A stretch of DNA of 64,000 nucleotides, from contig NC_085868.1 in NCBI RefSeq assembly GCF_034702125.1, positions 46,286,264 to 46,350,263 on the forward strand. Reading direction: 5' to 3'. The notes beneath the pieces were generated by a model. The model was given only the letters and a program-made list of their open reading frames with translations, ran no database searches and was not told the origin of the DNA. The translations under genes and the position numbers were made by a program. Positions within the stretch are counted from its first letter, which is position 1, and every line of letters starts with the position of its first letter. Below are positions 11,960 to 23,581 of this stretch, one piece after another. The stretch comes from Engraulis encrasicolus. Taxonomy: Eukaryota; Chordata; Actinopteri; Clupeiformes; Engraulidae.

Positions 11960-12490
11960 ACCAATCTGTCAATTAGTGCCTTGCCTCACTTTATTACTAA
12001 TCACTTTCATGCCGTGATTCAATGATTGCCAGCACCTGCCCAATGCCTGATTACTCTGGTCACATGGTTCACTTTCCCCACTATATAAACCTGGACTGTC
12101 ACACTGCTTTGGTTGCTTGTCTGAATGGCACAGCATAGCGCCTGACTCACTGGCGCTCACTGGTACTGGCAATCAATTGATTAGCCGACTAGATGAGTGG
12201 TTGGTTTGTTGACAAGGTGGCTGACAGCATAGTGCCAGTTGACCAGCTAGCTGCCTAGCAGGTTGACTGACAGCCTGTCCGCCTGGTCAGTTGACTGGCT
12301 TGCTGCCTTGCTTGTTGACTGGCTGGTTGACTGGCCGGCTGCGTGTCCGGTTGACTGGCTGCCTGGCTGGTTTAGCCAGGCAGCCAGTCAACCAGCCAGT
12401 GAATCGGACAGGCAGCTGGCCAGTCAACCAGCCAGTCTGTCAAGGCCAGTTGGCTACCTGGCCAGTTAACTGGTTGGCTGCCTGACAGGT
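11960..12490. repeat. Left arm of a long imperfect inverted repeat
   Basis: The 20-base block GATTACTCTGGTCACATGGT at about 12049 is exactly complementary to a block at about 13962-13985 in the right arm (about 13590-14110). Matches extend outward, and both arms contain CCAGCCAGTCAACC-type sequence. The arms lie inside the 5.1-kb element. Confidence 0.7.
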
Positions 12491-12500
12491 TAACTGGTTG
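12240..12500. repeat. GACTGGCTGCCTGG low-complexity array with a perfect hairpin
   Basis: Variants of TTGACTGGCTGGC fill about 260 bp. At about 12352-12392, TTGACTGGCTGCCTGGC and its exact complement flank TGGTTTA, giving a 17-bp perfect stem. Open frames rich in Trp, Leu and Pro here are repeat artefacts. Confidence 0.8.
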
Positions 12501-12917
12501 GGTTGTTTCATCTTTTGAGAGCCATCTTGTAGCATAGCATGTTTTATGGTGTTTTTTGCATAATATTAAATTTAGACCACTTGATTGGTTTGACAAATGC
12601 ATTTCCATACAGTCCTTTTTGTGACTGCTTTTGAATTCCCCTTTGAGATGACTTGATAAATGAAAGTCCTCTTGAGGAAACTATCACTGTCACTGTGACA
12701 ACACTATGCTGAGTGATTTATTATTTGTGCCTCACCCATGCAAGGCTGAACTTGTAGAAGTATATGCTTAGAGCAGAGTGGCATTATGGTACCATGCTAT
12801 CTCAGTAATGGTGGAGGATGGGGACGATACCATGTCGAAGGCATCTCAGACATGGAGGCGGGCAGCGGTGGTGGAGGCGGGAGGAGGCGGGCGGATGAGG
12901 GGGCAGGACATGTGCCA

Positions 12918-14517
12918 CACTGTAAAACCTTATAAGTTGAGTTTACTTACAAAAACCCAGAAAAGTGGTTGCCCTAGAAAAACTAAGTAATTATGAGTGA
13001 TTAAACTTACAATCTTTTGTGACCTCAACTGTTGTATATACTCATTATATGTAAAAGTTTAAGTTAAATGTACTTAAGTCCAAATTGATTAAACCTACCA
13101 TCTTCCACAGTAGTAACTGTTATCTATAGTTATTGTATGCAAAATTCCCAGTTTAATGTACTAAATTCCCAGTCGATTAAACTTACCATCATTCGTAAGA
13201 TTAACTGTAATGAATTATTTTATTTAAAATTTGCAGTTAAATGTATTAAATTTTAAGTTGATCAAACTGAAAGTCTTCTGTAATATACTACCATGATCCC
13301 GCCCCTCCATTCATCACCACAAAAGAGGTAGCTACCATGTTATTGTGGCACCTCCCATTCCTCACCATGACTGAGACAACTGTGGCATGGAGCCAGTCCA
13401 TCACACTGCTCTCTTGTATTAATAGACCAAACTGTCCATAACCACTGAGAAATTCAAGTTTCTGCAGTATGAGCAATATTATTACCATTTAATTCTTGTA
13501 ATCTCCTGGATGATAGTACATTAACCAGTGTGCATAGAATACTCTAGTTGAGCATAATTAGACAATCCTGAAATGTCAAGTAAGCAACACACCAAAAAGG
13601 ATACCTGCTACCACAATACTCACTACCAACTAAATACCTAGCCAGCCAACAAACCAGTCCACCAGCCAACCAAAAGAGTCAGTTGTCAGCTAGCCAGCCA
13701 AAGAGCCGGCTAACCAACTAACACTCAGTTAGTCAGCCAACTAACCAACAAACAAGTCAGTTGTATGGCTAGCCAGCTAACAAACCAGCCATACAGTCAA
13801 CCAAAAGAGTCAGTTAGCCAGCCAACCAGCTGGCCAACAAACAGTCAGTTGGTCGGTCAGTTAGCTCACTAACCAACAAGCCGGACAGAGAGCCAGCGAA
13901 CCAGTCATTTAGGCAAGCAACTCAAGCATTGTGACAGTCTGAGTTTTTATAGAGGTGAAAGTTAACCATGTGACCAGAGTAATCAGGCATGTGGCAGCTG
14001 CAGGTAGTAATTCAATGAACTTGTAACAGTCCTATGTACTCAAGTGAGGGCAGGTACTAATTGACAGGTTGATTGGGCACTACCATTGTTCCTGGTTGAT
14101 GGTAGGCAATGTCAATTATGTCATGCAGCATTTGACTTTCAATTGTGCAATGGCACTTCACAAGATAGCCTAATTTTACTAGGTGGCAATATTCTGATTT
14201 AAAATTGGATGCTGCAGCGTGGCCATATTGTCAGTTGAAATTTGAAACGATCTGTTAACATGAAACACACTGCAGGAACACATTCAACTGCCCACATCTG
14301 GGTAGAGGCCAGTTGGTGCAGGCTGAAGAAAAAGAGGCGGGGTCATAACCAAAACTTATGAATTTAATCCATTCAACTAAAACATATTCATCTGAACAAC
14401 TATTTCCTCAAATAAGTTGTCAATACTCAGTATTCTTCAGAAATGCCATCAAACTTCTATTTTTTAGTGCATTTTAATTAGTCTTGGTAAGTACATTTGA
14501 TGTCTGGGTTTACAGTG
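12918..14517. mobile_element. Second CACTG-ended segment nested in the first
   Basis: Begins CACTGTAAAACCTTATAAG and ends TGTCTGGGTTTACAGTG, with CA on each side. The ends match for about 9 bp. The interior repeats ATTAAACTTACnATC and AGTTTAATGTACTTAA motifs. The right arm of the long inverted repeat also falls in this interval, so this could be a rearranged part of the outer element and not a separate insertion. Confidence 0.45.
13590..14110. repeat. Right arm of the long imperfect inverted repeat
   Basis: Partner of about 11960-12490. It carries AACCATGTGACCAGAGTAAT, complementary to the left arm, and a CCAGCCAACnAACCAGC-rich stretch. Arm spacing is about 1.1 kb. Confidence 0.7.
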
Positions 14518-14698
14518 CATGGTCAGAGTAGTTTTGAAAACGGAACAGTGTTGTAATTTTAAACGACTTGATGGCAACTGTTTTTTTTCTGCAATTTGTT
14601 GTAAATTTAAAACAATTTGCTGGCAATTATTCCCCATCAATTAGCTGTAAATTTCAGTTTGAAATCTTTTACAGTGTAGAATCGCCTCTGAGTGTTCA

Positions 14699-15580
14699 TA
14701 CAGTCTTAAGGCCTGTTCATAGCTGTACGTAGCCTATGTCTGATGTAAAAGCAGCCTTGCTTTTTGCAATTCTCTTCAAGAATATGGTCTGGCTAATGCA
14801 TGTTGTCAACCCATTTATCAGAGGGAGATGAAGGGCTTGTCTATTTCGTTCATGAAATGCCTGCATAATATGCTACTGGATGAAAATACAATCAATCAGA
14901 CCACCCTTTTTCATTCACCTGGTGTGTCATATGCAATGTTTGGTCCCCTTTCTGTTATAAATCCACACTACGCATTGCTGTTGGCCGCAGGACATGTTTG
15001 CTGTGTGCGTAAAATTGTGCACACAACTGCTGGCGACCGAGTGCACATACTTGCCAGGGGAGGTCCTAGGGGTGGGCCGACCTAGCCTGGCAATGCCATC
15101 CTATGTACTTCCACTCAATTATTTTGGCTCCGTTCATAGTCTGGCCCTAAGCTCCTCACTCGTTTGGTCACGCTTATGCCAACCAGCAAACAGTTAAGAG
15201 TGGTAACGCAGAACTCACCCACGGACTCCGTTACTGATTGGTTAAAGTAACACTATTCACACTGTTATATTGTTATTTGTATGCTTTGGCAACACCAGTA
15301 TATCATAACAGTCATGCTAATCAGACACAAGTTGAATTTTAATTTGAATTTGGAACACCAATGAATTTGAATGGCAGTGTAAGATCAGACCATCTCCCAC
15401 CCTCCACGGACACGGATTCCTCTTACCTTTTGCCAGACTGTTTGACGGAACAGTCAGCTTTCGGCCAGGCTAGGGCCAACCTGTTAATTGTCAGATTTTT
15501 TTCCCCCGCCAGGGGCGAGGCCGCATTTTGGGGTGGGCTACAAAGGTGCAGTGTCACAGGAAGCATGGGTGGGCCAAGGA
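14699..15580. other. Non-coding sequence, nothing recognised
   Basis: Unique-looking sequence with GGCC-rich patches near 15055 and 15510 that resemble MITE fragments, but their ends could not be matched. Confidence 0.3.
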
Positions 15581-15781
15581 CAGTGTTGCCAGATGTGTCT
15601 GATCAATTCCCGCCCAAAAAGTGCTCAAAAGAGGCTCTAAATTCCGCCCAATTTCAACAAATTGCACTGATTTCTATGGGAATAAAACTGCAGAATAAAA
15701 CACCAAATGGCCCTTTTTGCCTGTGGACAGCCATCCCAAGCAGACAAATTGGGTGGGTAACTGCCCAATCTGGCAACACTG
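15581..15781. mobile_element. hAT-type MITE, CAGTGTTGCCA family
   Basis: Starts CAGTGTTGCCAGATG and ends CAATCTGGCAACACTG, with a perfect 8-bp duplication GCCAAGGA at 15573-15580 and 15782-15789. An older relative lies at 5409-5599. Confidence 0.92.
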
Positions 15782-15789
15782 GCCAAGGA

Positions 15790-16306
15790 TGGAACCAAAG
15801 TGCCCATGTATCTACATTGCTCTGATTTTTTCTCACTTCCATAGATGAGAACTTTTTGACTTTGCTCTGTTTCTGTTAAATTAATTAACGAGAAATCCCA
15901 GTTGAATTGAAAGGGTGTGTAGAGAAACAGTAGAGGAATGAAATAAATGCTTAAAAGGTCACTCCTGTGCCTGCTTGTGTACTGTAGGGCTGTTTTAGCG
16001 TAGGATCCCATTGTTGACATCGGTGCTGTGAAATTGCACGTCGAGCATCAAATCCAGCTGTGCGGCGGAACATTCAGTCAAAACCTGGGGTGAGTTTCTC
16101 AAAAGCGTAGTTGTTAACCAGTGAGCAACTTGGATAGTTGTCAATGGGAAATTGCATACCAAACAATAAAGTAGCTATTGTAGTTGGCAACTATGGTTTT
16201 GAGAAATGCACCCCTGGTTTACATGGCTTTCCTCCGAAGGCACACTTGGATGTGGAGCGAAAATTAAATGGGGAAATGTGAATTCCACCAGCCAATCTAA
16301 AGGTGA

Positions 16307-16308
<2 letters not shown>
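15790..16308. other. Non-coding sequence, nothing recognised
   Basis: No repeat ends, exons or RNA genes recognised. Confidence 0.3.

Positions 16309-16392
<84 letters not shown>
16309..16392. repeat. (GT)n microsatellite
   Basis: About 42 GT units. Confidence 0.97.
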
Positions 16393-16394
<2 letters not shown>

Positions 16395-16481
16395 TATATG
16401 GCTTATATTAGGAGTGAGAGATATCTCAGATACAAAGATGCAATATTAATACTATAAACCACAATGCACTAACCTGGATTA

Positions 16482-16612
16482 ATGCACAGGCCAGATATGG
16501 CTTCAGCCTAGGGGCCCCCACCCAGCCCACCTCCCATTGGCCAAAAAAAAACCCCTTCTTATTCATTGGTTAAAAATAAATATTTAAATGAATAAGGCGC
16601 TGATTGGGTATA
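16482..16612. mobile_element. Possible truncated hAT-type MITE
   Basis: CAGGCCAGATATGGCTTCAGCC then TAGGGGCCCCC resembles the left part of the copies at 59172 and 61169. No right terminus or target duplication is visible. Confidence 0.35.
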
Positions 16613-16640
16613 TGGGTGAGTTGTTTTTCTTCACATTTTT

Positions 16641-18284
16641 AGATGCGTCCCAGCATCTCTATATGAAGGTCTGTCTATCCGCCCGTCCGTCTGAAACGCA
16701 TTCTTTCAATTGTTCCTTCCTGTGTCCACAAGGCATTGGAGTTGGCATTTTGGACCGGAGCGAATGCTTGCAAGCCAAAAACGTATATGATATGTTACCA
16801 AACGCTAAGCTAATTGCATCGCGAGACAACTGAGGGGGGCATTCAATTTTCGGCATTGTTTTTCCTTTGGACAGTGGGAGGCAACTTTATTTTGGTTCGT
16901 CAGAAACTCGCGGAAATTAACGATTTAGAAATCAGCAGGCAGTTTTTGACACAGATGTTTGTGCTCGGATAGAGGGGCGTTTGCATTGCATAACGCTCCA
17001 CGACATGGAACCGTAATTAGTTGTCAAGCGACCCGCAGCGCATACAGCTCTTCCTCTAAAGGTGTACCTGTAACATTTGGTTAGCTTTTTTCCTTTCATA
17101 ACATTCACATTGTCCAGTGTGCGCTGCCCACTGAAACATGGTGCTCGAACTATAAGTAGACAGCTGGGCCATTTGACATACGGTGTGTTAGGCTACTGAT
17201 GTTATCGGACATATTGCAAGGGAGGTTTATTCGTTTTCTGCTGCCAGGCTTGTACCCCACAGGTGCTTTCCGTTGCGCTCAGAGAGAGCAAGGGAGAGAA
17301 GCCGTCTTTTGATTCGTAGTTGCTTTGCAGTCATGTGAATTTGGTAAACTCTGGCACCGAAGCTCGCTGCTTTGTGCCATGACGGTGAAGCTGGTATTGA
17401 AAATTAAGCGCATAATTCACCCAAAGGGTGAACCCATAAGCGCATGATTCAATCAAACGTTATTTATTTATTATTATATGGTGTGACGTCATCGGTCGAA
17501 TGCTCCATTCATTTCAACGGGGCTCCCCAACGTTCGCACGTCTGTTATTTTTCGATAACGGACGGGTTGGTCTATAACAGACCGCTGTCAATGGCAACAA
17601 GACTTTTCACTGCTAAAGCGACTTTTCAACAAGACTCTAATCAGCTGCTGTGATAGACAACACCTGTTGTCCTGGCTACCTAGCTGTTGCCTAGCGGTGT
17701 TCCACAACGGCACTGTTTTGTTTTGCGCAGCAACAATCTTAACATTAAAAAGGCCTAAAGAAATGTCCCCGCCATGTGTGAATCATTTAAGTATATCCAT
17801 ATAATAAGCGGGTTAACTTTCGGCGAGTCGGTCGCCTCCGCTCCGCGTCGGGGTCTTAAGATTCTCTCTGTCGTGCTGCTATTCCACGGTAGCGACCTTC
17901 TCGCCGAACGTTAACCCTTACTTATTTGTCGATGTTTAGATTCTTTCCCACTTGCACATGATGTTGAAATGGCGTGATACTAAAGGTCGATACTAATAAA
18001 TGTCTGGTAATTTGTAATGTAGCCTACTTGATCTATGTGAAATTTGAAATCATATGATTATTTTCCAAATCCGAGCATGATAGGCTTATTATAGCCTTAA
18101 CTGCAAAAAATAAATCCTTGTCTCGCCATTTTGCTGCCTGCCACATTATTTGGAGTTTCCATGGGCAATATGACCAATAAACAAAAAGTACATCCTCAGG
18201 GGGGCGTTGACAGGTTAGGAGGAGGCCAGGGGGGCGTTTGGGGGGAAAATGGCATAGTTGGAACTGGCATAGAGGGACGCATCT
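16641..18284 (+). mobile_element. Dispersed DNA element, copy A, with internal insertion
   Basis: The ends AGATGCGTCCCAGCATCTC and GCATAGAGGGACGCATCT are complementary. The interior is closely matched by the inverted copy at 35431-36302 (for example GCGCATAATTCACCCAAAGG and CATACGGTGTGTTAGGC). Compared with that copy it has two extra blocks: about 16735-17055, and about 17472-17930, the latter ending in a GC-rich hairpin. A short relative is the insertion site of the retrotransposon. No transposase frame; superfamily not assigned. Confidence 0.75.
17472..17930. mobile_element. Insertion in copy A with a terminal hairpin
   Basis: Absent from the inverted copy, where TTATTTATTTATTATTTGTCG runs straight through. 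It ends in a hairpin at 17810-17917: GGGTTAACTTTCGGCGAG pairs with CTCGCCGAACGTTAACCC around a 70-base GC-rich centre. The flanking TTAT/TTATT sequence makes the exact target duplication ambiguous. Confidence 0.6.
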
Positions 18285-18412
18285 GTTGTCCGCCTGTCGG
18301 CCTTGTTGTATTAATAGTAGTCAAGTGTTATTCTGGGCAGGCATTAGGTGGATCTGGGTAGAGTGGTGTGCCTTCTCAACCACCATTTTGAAGGGCCTTG
18401 ACGTGATGTGAG

Positions 18413-18682
18413 CAGGGCTGGACTGGCCATCTGCCTTATCTGGCCTATCTGGCCTTTCCCGGTGGGCCCTCATAATTAGCGGTGCAGAACTGGTAGGCCC
18501 CGCACCCTCGTGGGCCCCTATTTTCAGAGGGGCTTAAAGGGGTCCCTCATAATTAGCGGTGCAGAATCGGTGGGCCCCGGGTGCGGGGCCCACCAGTTCT
18601 GCACCGTTAATTGTGAAGGACCCCTTTAAGCCCCTTTAAGGCAAAAGTGCCCGGGCCCTATTTCTCCCCCAGTCCAGCGCTG
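18413..18682. mobile_element. hAT-type MITE, CAGGGCTGGACTGG family
   Basis: Starts CAGGGCTGGACTGGCCATC and ends CCAGTCCAGCGCTG. Flanks GATGTGAG and GATGTGCG agree at 7 of 8 bases. The centre contains two copies of CTCATAATTAGCGGTGCAGA, an internal duplication, facing an inverted partner. Confidence 0.87.
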
Positions 18683-19334
18683 GATGTGCGTACATCACGT
18701 TGCATGGCTCTGCTTGGCCCATGCCATTACACTCTTTTCCTTCTGAAAATCTGACATCCTGAGATGTAGAAAAACACCTCTGATTCAATGTGATGTGTCA
18801 AAGAATTGAAAGGATCAAAATGGAGAGCAGAGAGATTTCCCAGTAGTAATTTTCATGTCTTCATGTCTCTCGCAGTGACACGTGGAAATGGACAGTGGAC
18901 ATTATGTGGCATTACAAGGCTTCCAATTGCCTGGAGAATCACTCATTTTAAATTCACACTCAAGATGGGTGGGAGTCCAAAACAACCTTGTCATAAAAGG
19001 CTTATATACAGTATATATATGGACTCTGATGAAGATGGTCTAACCATCGAAACGTTAGTCATGTTGTGCACTTGAATAAAAACACAAAGAAATACATCTG
19101 TGCTGCTCCGGTGTTGTCCTTCAAGTACAGTATATATATGTTGTCTTTGGTGCTCAATTTAGGTTTATGTAAACTATATGATCTCATTTAATTTGAATGG
19201 AGCTCAAAATAATTCACATCAGTTTGCAATATTATTTTGATGAAATTAATTGTAAATCATGATAACATTTCCCATTCCACATTCAAAAAAGGAGAGACAG
19301 AGAAAAATGTCCCTCCTAATTGGAAGAACCCTCG

Positions 19335-19337
<3 letters not shown>
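18683..19337. other. Non-coding sequence with an element tail near 19020
   Basis: Mostly unique-looking. At 19026-19060 lies CTGATGAAGATGGTCTAACC followed by ATCGAAACGTTAGTC, a hammerhead-like core shared with other dispersed repeats. It is followed by an AATAAAAACAC run. Confidence 0.35.

Positions 19338-19429
<92 letters not shown>
19338..19429. repeat. (GA)n microsatellite
   Basis: About 46 GA units. Confidence 0.97.
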
Positions 19430-19431
<2 letters not shown>

Positions 19432-20627
19432 AGAGAGTAAGAGAGCAGTAATGAGGGGTGGGGTTACTTTCGTACACAACTCAGGTGTACTAAAAAGTAC
19501 TAAATTTATGCATTTGGGTTGGGGAAATTTATGATGACCAAAACCCAAAAGGTCCCAGGCGGGTCCCAGGGATATCCAAATCTTGAAAGGAAGAAGCTGT
19601 TAACACTTATTCCCAGATATACTTGTGCCTGGGACCTGTTGATTTTTGTTTAATTGTATATCATGTCAGATATCAAAATAGCAGCGTAATATTGCCATCT
19701 CATATCTTGTTTATAACCATAGCCATTGTGGACTGTATAGCGAGGTACCTGTCCATCAGGTCAAGGCTTTATTTTTTACAACCCTTTGTAAAATACGTTT
19801 TTAATGCGTCACTGATTTCAGGCAGAGTCTTGCAAGACATCATCACATCCACATCACATCACATTTGAGAATAAACACAATTCCAAAACGAAACAAAATG
19901 TGTCAATGTGGAGCAGAACCATTCAATTGGACAGTCCTTGATGTTCTGTGAGCACAACATTGGTGAAAGCTTTTAAAATGAATTGTGAATTGATGTGATG
20001 AGATTACGGTATACTGAGAAAGGCAGGTGTTTTCGAAAATAAAAGTGGAAAAGAGTCCTAGGGAGACATTAAAACGTACTTTTTGTTGTTACCCAACCAA
20101 AATAAACCATACTCAATATCTTTTTTAAATCACGTTTTCGCTTAACATTATGACCTTGTTCCACTTATACTAGTCTTGTGGTGGGGGTCCATTTAATAAC
20201 ACAAGAAAGGTTTTTATTATCCAAGTTAATGATCTGTCAACTCGTCAATCTCTGTCCCTGTCCGTATCCACATATCAAGCACAGTGCACAGTGGGCAATG
20301 GGCAGCACCCACGTCATCCAATACTCGCCGCCAGCAAAACACCAGGGGAAATATTTCAGGCTGTCTGTCTTTTGTGTCGCCGTGTCCTCGGCAGATGAAG
20401 ATGGAGCACTTTAATGCCTTGCATGTTTTCCACGACCAGGAGCTGTCTTCTCAGAGCCACAGGCCCATCATTCAACATGATTACCAAGCCAGGGATTTCA
20501 CGAGACACATACGCTGCTGATTTCTGCTGCTAGGTGGTCCAGAATATGGTCCAGACAGCCTACCTGCATGCAATTATGTCGCCACGACGTAATTTATACA
20601 GTTACATGCTTTCCTTTTTATCCAACA
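19430..20627. other. Non-coding sequence, nothing recognised
   Basis: Unique-looking sequence without supportable exons or repeat ends. Confidence 0.3.
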
Positions 20628-21260
20628 TGATCTCCAAAAATTCCGTGCTCCTGGACACGGATGTTAAGGACACGAAATCCGTGTCCAGGAGCACGGATTT
20701 TGCCAAAATTCCGTGCTCCTGGACACGGAATTGTTTTCCGTGCTCCTGGACATGGAATTGTTTTCCGTGATGGACACACAGAAGTGCTCTCTTTATACTC
20801 CCACAGCTCTATGTTTCCAAAGTCTTTGACCTCAGTCAAATATTTTTTCTAAAAAAAAAACCATTTCTTACAGACAGGTTAGGGTTAGGGATTGTTTTGG
20901 TCTGGGCACAGCTAGTATTCTTTCATTCATTATATGAAATCGATAGCCTATGAACCAACTGGAAAAGGTACGTATTTCTCAAAAATGTCTTTAATGACAG
21001 GTTAAGGTTAGGGAATGTTTTGGTCAGGGTACAACTTAAATTGCTATAGCATTATTTTGCTTAGGATTAGCATTTGGTATGTATTTTCTAATGATAGAAT
21101 TAACACAGTGCTGTGGAAATATAGAAAGCACTTCTGTGTGCCCATCACGGAAAACAATTCCCTGTCCAGGAGCACGGAATTTTGGCATAATCCGTGCTCC
21201 TGGACACGGATTTTGTGTCCTTAACATCCGTGTCCAGGAGCACGGAATTTTTGGAGATCA
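20628..21260. mobile_element. 633-bp foldback element with about 150-bp inverted repeats
   Basis: The ends TGATCTCCAAAAATTCCGTG and its complement enclose long arms made of CCGTGCTCCTGGACACGG sub-repeats in alternating orientation, so each arm also folds on itself. Arms extend to about 20810 and 21110, where CACAGAAGTGCT pairs with AGCACTTCTGTG. The centre has a direct repeat: two blocks with GACAGGTTAGGGTTAGGGA and GACAGGTTAAGGTTAGGGA, 130 bp apart. No clear target duplication and no frame of note. Confidence 0.85.
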
Positions 21261-22460
21261 GGCTGTTTTATCTGAGGTAAATTTCATTTAAAGGGACGCA
21301 ATGTAGGACGACGTAGTTTGCGCGGTGACCGTGGCATGCCTGTCTTAAAATCTAAAGTCATGAAAAAATGCTGTTGAAATAAACTTGTTCTGAGAATGTT
21401 TTTCATCACGGAATGACAGCAGTTCATACAAATCTGAATATGGTATGTAAAGCGATTCATATTATAAATGTTTCACACGACACTTGATCAGACCGCTCTG
21501 TCAAAAGTTGCATTTGGAGTTCTCTGACAGCGGACCGCGAAAGAGCCACTTACTAATGTCACTTACTAATGATTCATATAAGCATCGGCTGGCTCGGGAC
21601 AGTGATTAATTAAACATTGAATCCTACCTAGAGCCCCTTGAAAAAGTGGCTTATGTGTTGTAAACAACAATGGGTACCATGCCTTTCAACTGTACTGTAA
21701 TAATAATGTATAGGGGAACAAAAAAAGTTCACAACACTGACAAGGAGAACGGTGAAAGCTATTGACAAACAACCAGGAGATAAGTTGTACTTCTTGCATT
21801 TTTAGAAACTTGCTTTCGAGTCACAACAGTCAATTATTCCTGATATGTCAATATATCAAAAATATATTTATGGTACACTCTGTTAAACCTTCATAGCAGA
21901 CCCTGTAGCTGAGTATGTTAAGATCCATTGCACAATCAGAAAGAGGGAGAGAGCTAGATAGGTCCTGAACTCAGCTGTCTACATCCCCCTCCACCTCTAC
22001 CCCCCATCCCTCGAAGAGTCTAATCCCAAACCATGATAAAGGATTTACGATGCAAGCCAAAAGGCCACTTACCTATCCCCCGGTGTAACCTTATAATAAA
22101 TCTCACAGGGACATTGAGACAGTGTGCTTTGGAAAAACATCTCCACATGCCGCCCGCCACGAGAGTAGCCTATCTTTTATTTTCTGTTGTTTTCTGGTTT
22201 ATTTTCTGTTCACCATGATCCTTGTTTGACTGATGCTTCTTCCTTCTACCTCAAGGTGCAAAAATAAAGCCTATAACTGTCAGTACTTAAAAAAATCCAA
22301 TTACCTGAAGGCGTTAATGTTCTACGACCCATTCATAACCAATTACCACCACCACCACCAACACAGCTGCAGAGGACTCACAGTTAGTTATGCCTTACTT
22401 AATTAACTGTGAAAACCTGAGGAAATTGCTTATACATCATACTGCAACTGGAGGGGCAAT

Positions 22461-22462
<2 letters not shown>
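21261..22462. other. Non-coding sequence, nothing recognised
   Basis: Unique-looking sequence; no gene or repeat family identified. Confidence 0.3.

Positions 22463-22539
<77 letters not shown>
22463..22539. repeat. (GA)n microsatellite
   Basis: About 38 GA units. Confidence 0.97.
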
Positions 22540-22544
<5 letters not shown>

Positions 22545-22836
22545 GTCAGGGGAGGAAAAAATGAAATTTTTTTAGTCATATTTTCTAAGGAGATGGTGTT
22601 TCAAGGAAGAATCAAATTTACAGCATGCGAACAGAACTAATGACCATGTTTACTATGGTGATATATAACTCACATGGAATTAACTTCCCAAAACAACAGT
22701 GAGTAAGCATAAATGCACTTAAGTGTCCCAAGTGTAACTCTATAAGGATAAGGTGTAAATGAATGCTAAGTATTGCATACAGAGTGTTACTGATATTTTA
22801 CTTTTTTATGTATATTCTATAGGGTTTTTAGATGCG

Positions 22837-22858
22837 TCCCAGCATCTCTATAAGAGGG
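22837..22858 (+). mobile_element. Left part of short copy C of the dispersed element
   Basis: AGATGCGTCCCAGCATCTC is the same end as in copy A. The element is cut here by the retrotransposon and resumes at 32142 (TATGTCTGTCCGTC, CCTGTGTCCACAAGG), ending near 32285. The last five bases (GAGGG, 22854-22858) are the target duplication. Confidence 0.8.
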
Positions 22859-23238
22859 TGTAAAAAGTGACACTTTTTAAGCCGTTCATAGCGGCTATGT
22901 TTTTGTTTGTGTCCGTGTAATTGCCATGGCATGTCTGTCGTTTGTTATTTTTCATGTGGCGTCCCCCCCTGCACTCATACACTACACTACCCAGCATACA
23001 CCACACTGATAGCCACACCTAGCTAATTGCTAATTGCATGTTTCCCCATTGAACCGGCAGCAGCATCTGCTCGGTGAGTTTGAATATAGCAACACACACT
23101 ACAAACCACAAACACAGTTTTACCGTTAAATGCAGTTTAATCTTAACACCCTAGCGAAGAGTAAGAGGCCCACTGATTCTGCTTCACTCTTCATCCCTTT
23201 GCAATATTAGTTTCTGCCGAACTCACATTTGTTGCTAC

Positions 23239-23445
23239 TAGGGTTGCCACCTTACAGCAATGAAAATAAGGGACATCTGCCTTTTTTAGATGCAATTTCC
23301 TGCATTTTAACCAAATTGTGTGGCCCGTTTCAGCCATAGCTATTCATGAAAATAAGGAACTTTAAAGAAAAAATAGGAAAAAGTAAGGGACTTAACTTCC
23401 AAATAAGGGACGATTCTGTATTTCAAGGGACGGGTGGCAACCCTA
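23239..23445. mobile_element. hAT-type MITE inside the 5' LTR
   Basis: Ends TAGGGTTGCCACC and GGTGGCAACCCTA are exact inverted repeats, flanked by a perfect 8-bp duplication GTTGCTAC at 23231-23238 and 23446-23453. The 3' LTR shows the empty site with a single GTTGCTAC. It is 207 bp with no coding capacity, and its insertion post-dates the retrotransposon. Confidence 0.96.
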
Positions 23446-23581
23446 GTTGCTACTCACATCAACACTGATTTCTCCCTGGTCCGTCTGGCATGGATTCCCC
23501 GTAGGAAGCGCGCACCTCGGGTGAGCGGTGTTTTTAAGTTCCACCTTGGACTAGGGAAAGTTTAGTCGCTGTAGGGGTGAG

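Larger units (their letters stand above)
9544..14676. mobile_element. Non-autonomous CACTG-ended (CACTA/EnSpm-like) element, 5.1 kb
   Basis: Terminal repeats are CACTGTAAAAGATT on the left and AATCTTTTACAGTG on the right, flanked by TA on both sides, so the target duplication is 2 bp. CACTA-superfamily elements begin CACTR and duplicate 2-3 bp. Inside are a SINE, a 143-bp tandem array, a long inverted repeat and a second CACTG-ended segment. No transposase frame is visible. The right subterminal part repeats GTAAATTT and TTGCTGGCAA motifs related to the internal array. Confidence 0.7.
9388..14690. mobile_element. hAT-type MITE split by a 5.1-kb insertion
   Basis: The left end CAGAGGCGCATCTTG and right end AATCGCCTCTG are complementary and are flanked by a perfect 8-bp duplication AGTGTTCA at 9380-9387 and 14691-14698. 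Only about 170 bp belongs to this element (9388-9543 and 14679-14690). The rest is the nested CACTG-ended element. The two halves join as GACCCTAGAATCG when the insertion and one TA are removed. Confidence 0.85.

Noticed and set aside
20870..21030. Interstitial telomere repeat (TTAGGGTTAGGG)
   Set aside because: Only two units occur, as part of a direct repeat inside the foldback element.
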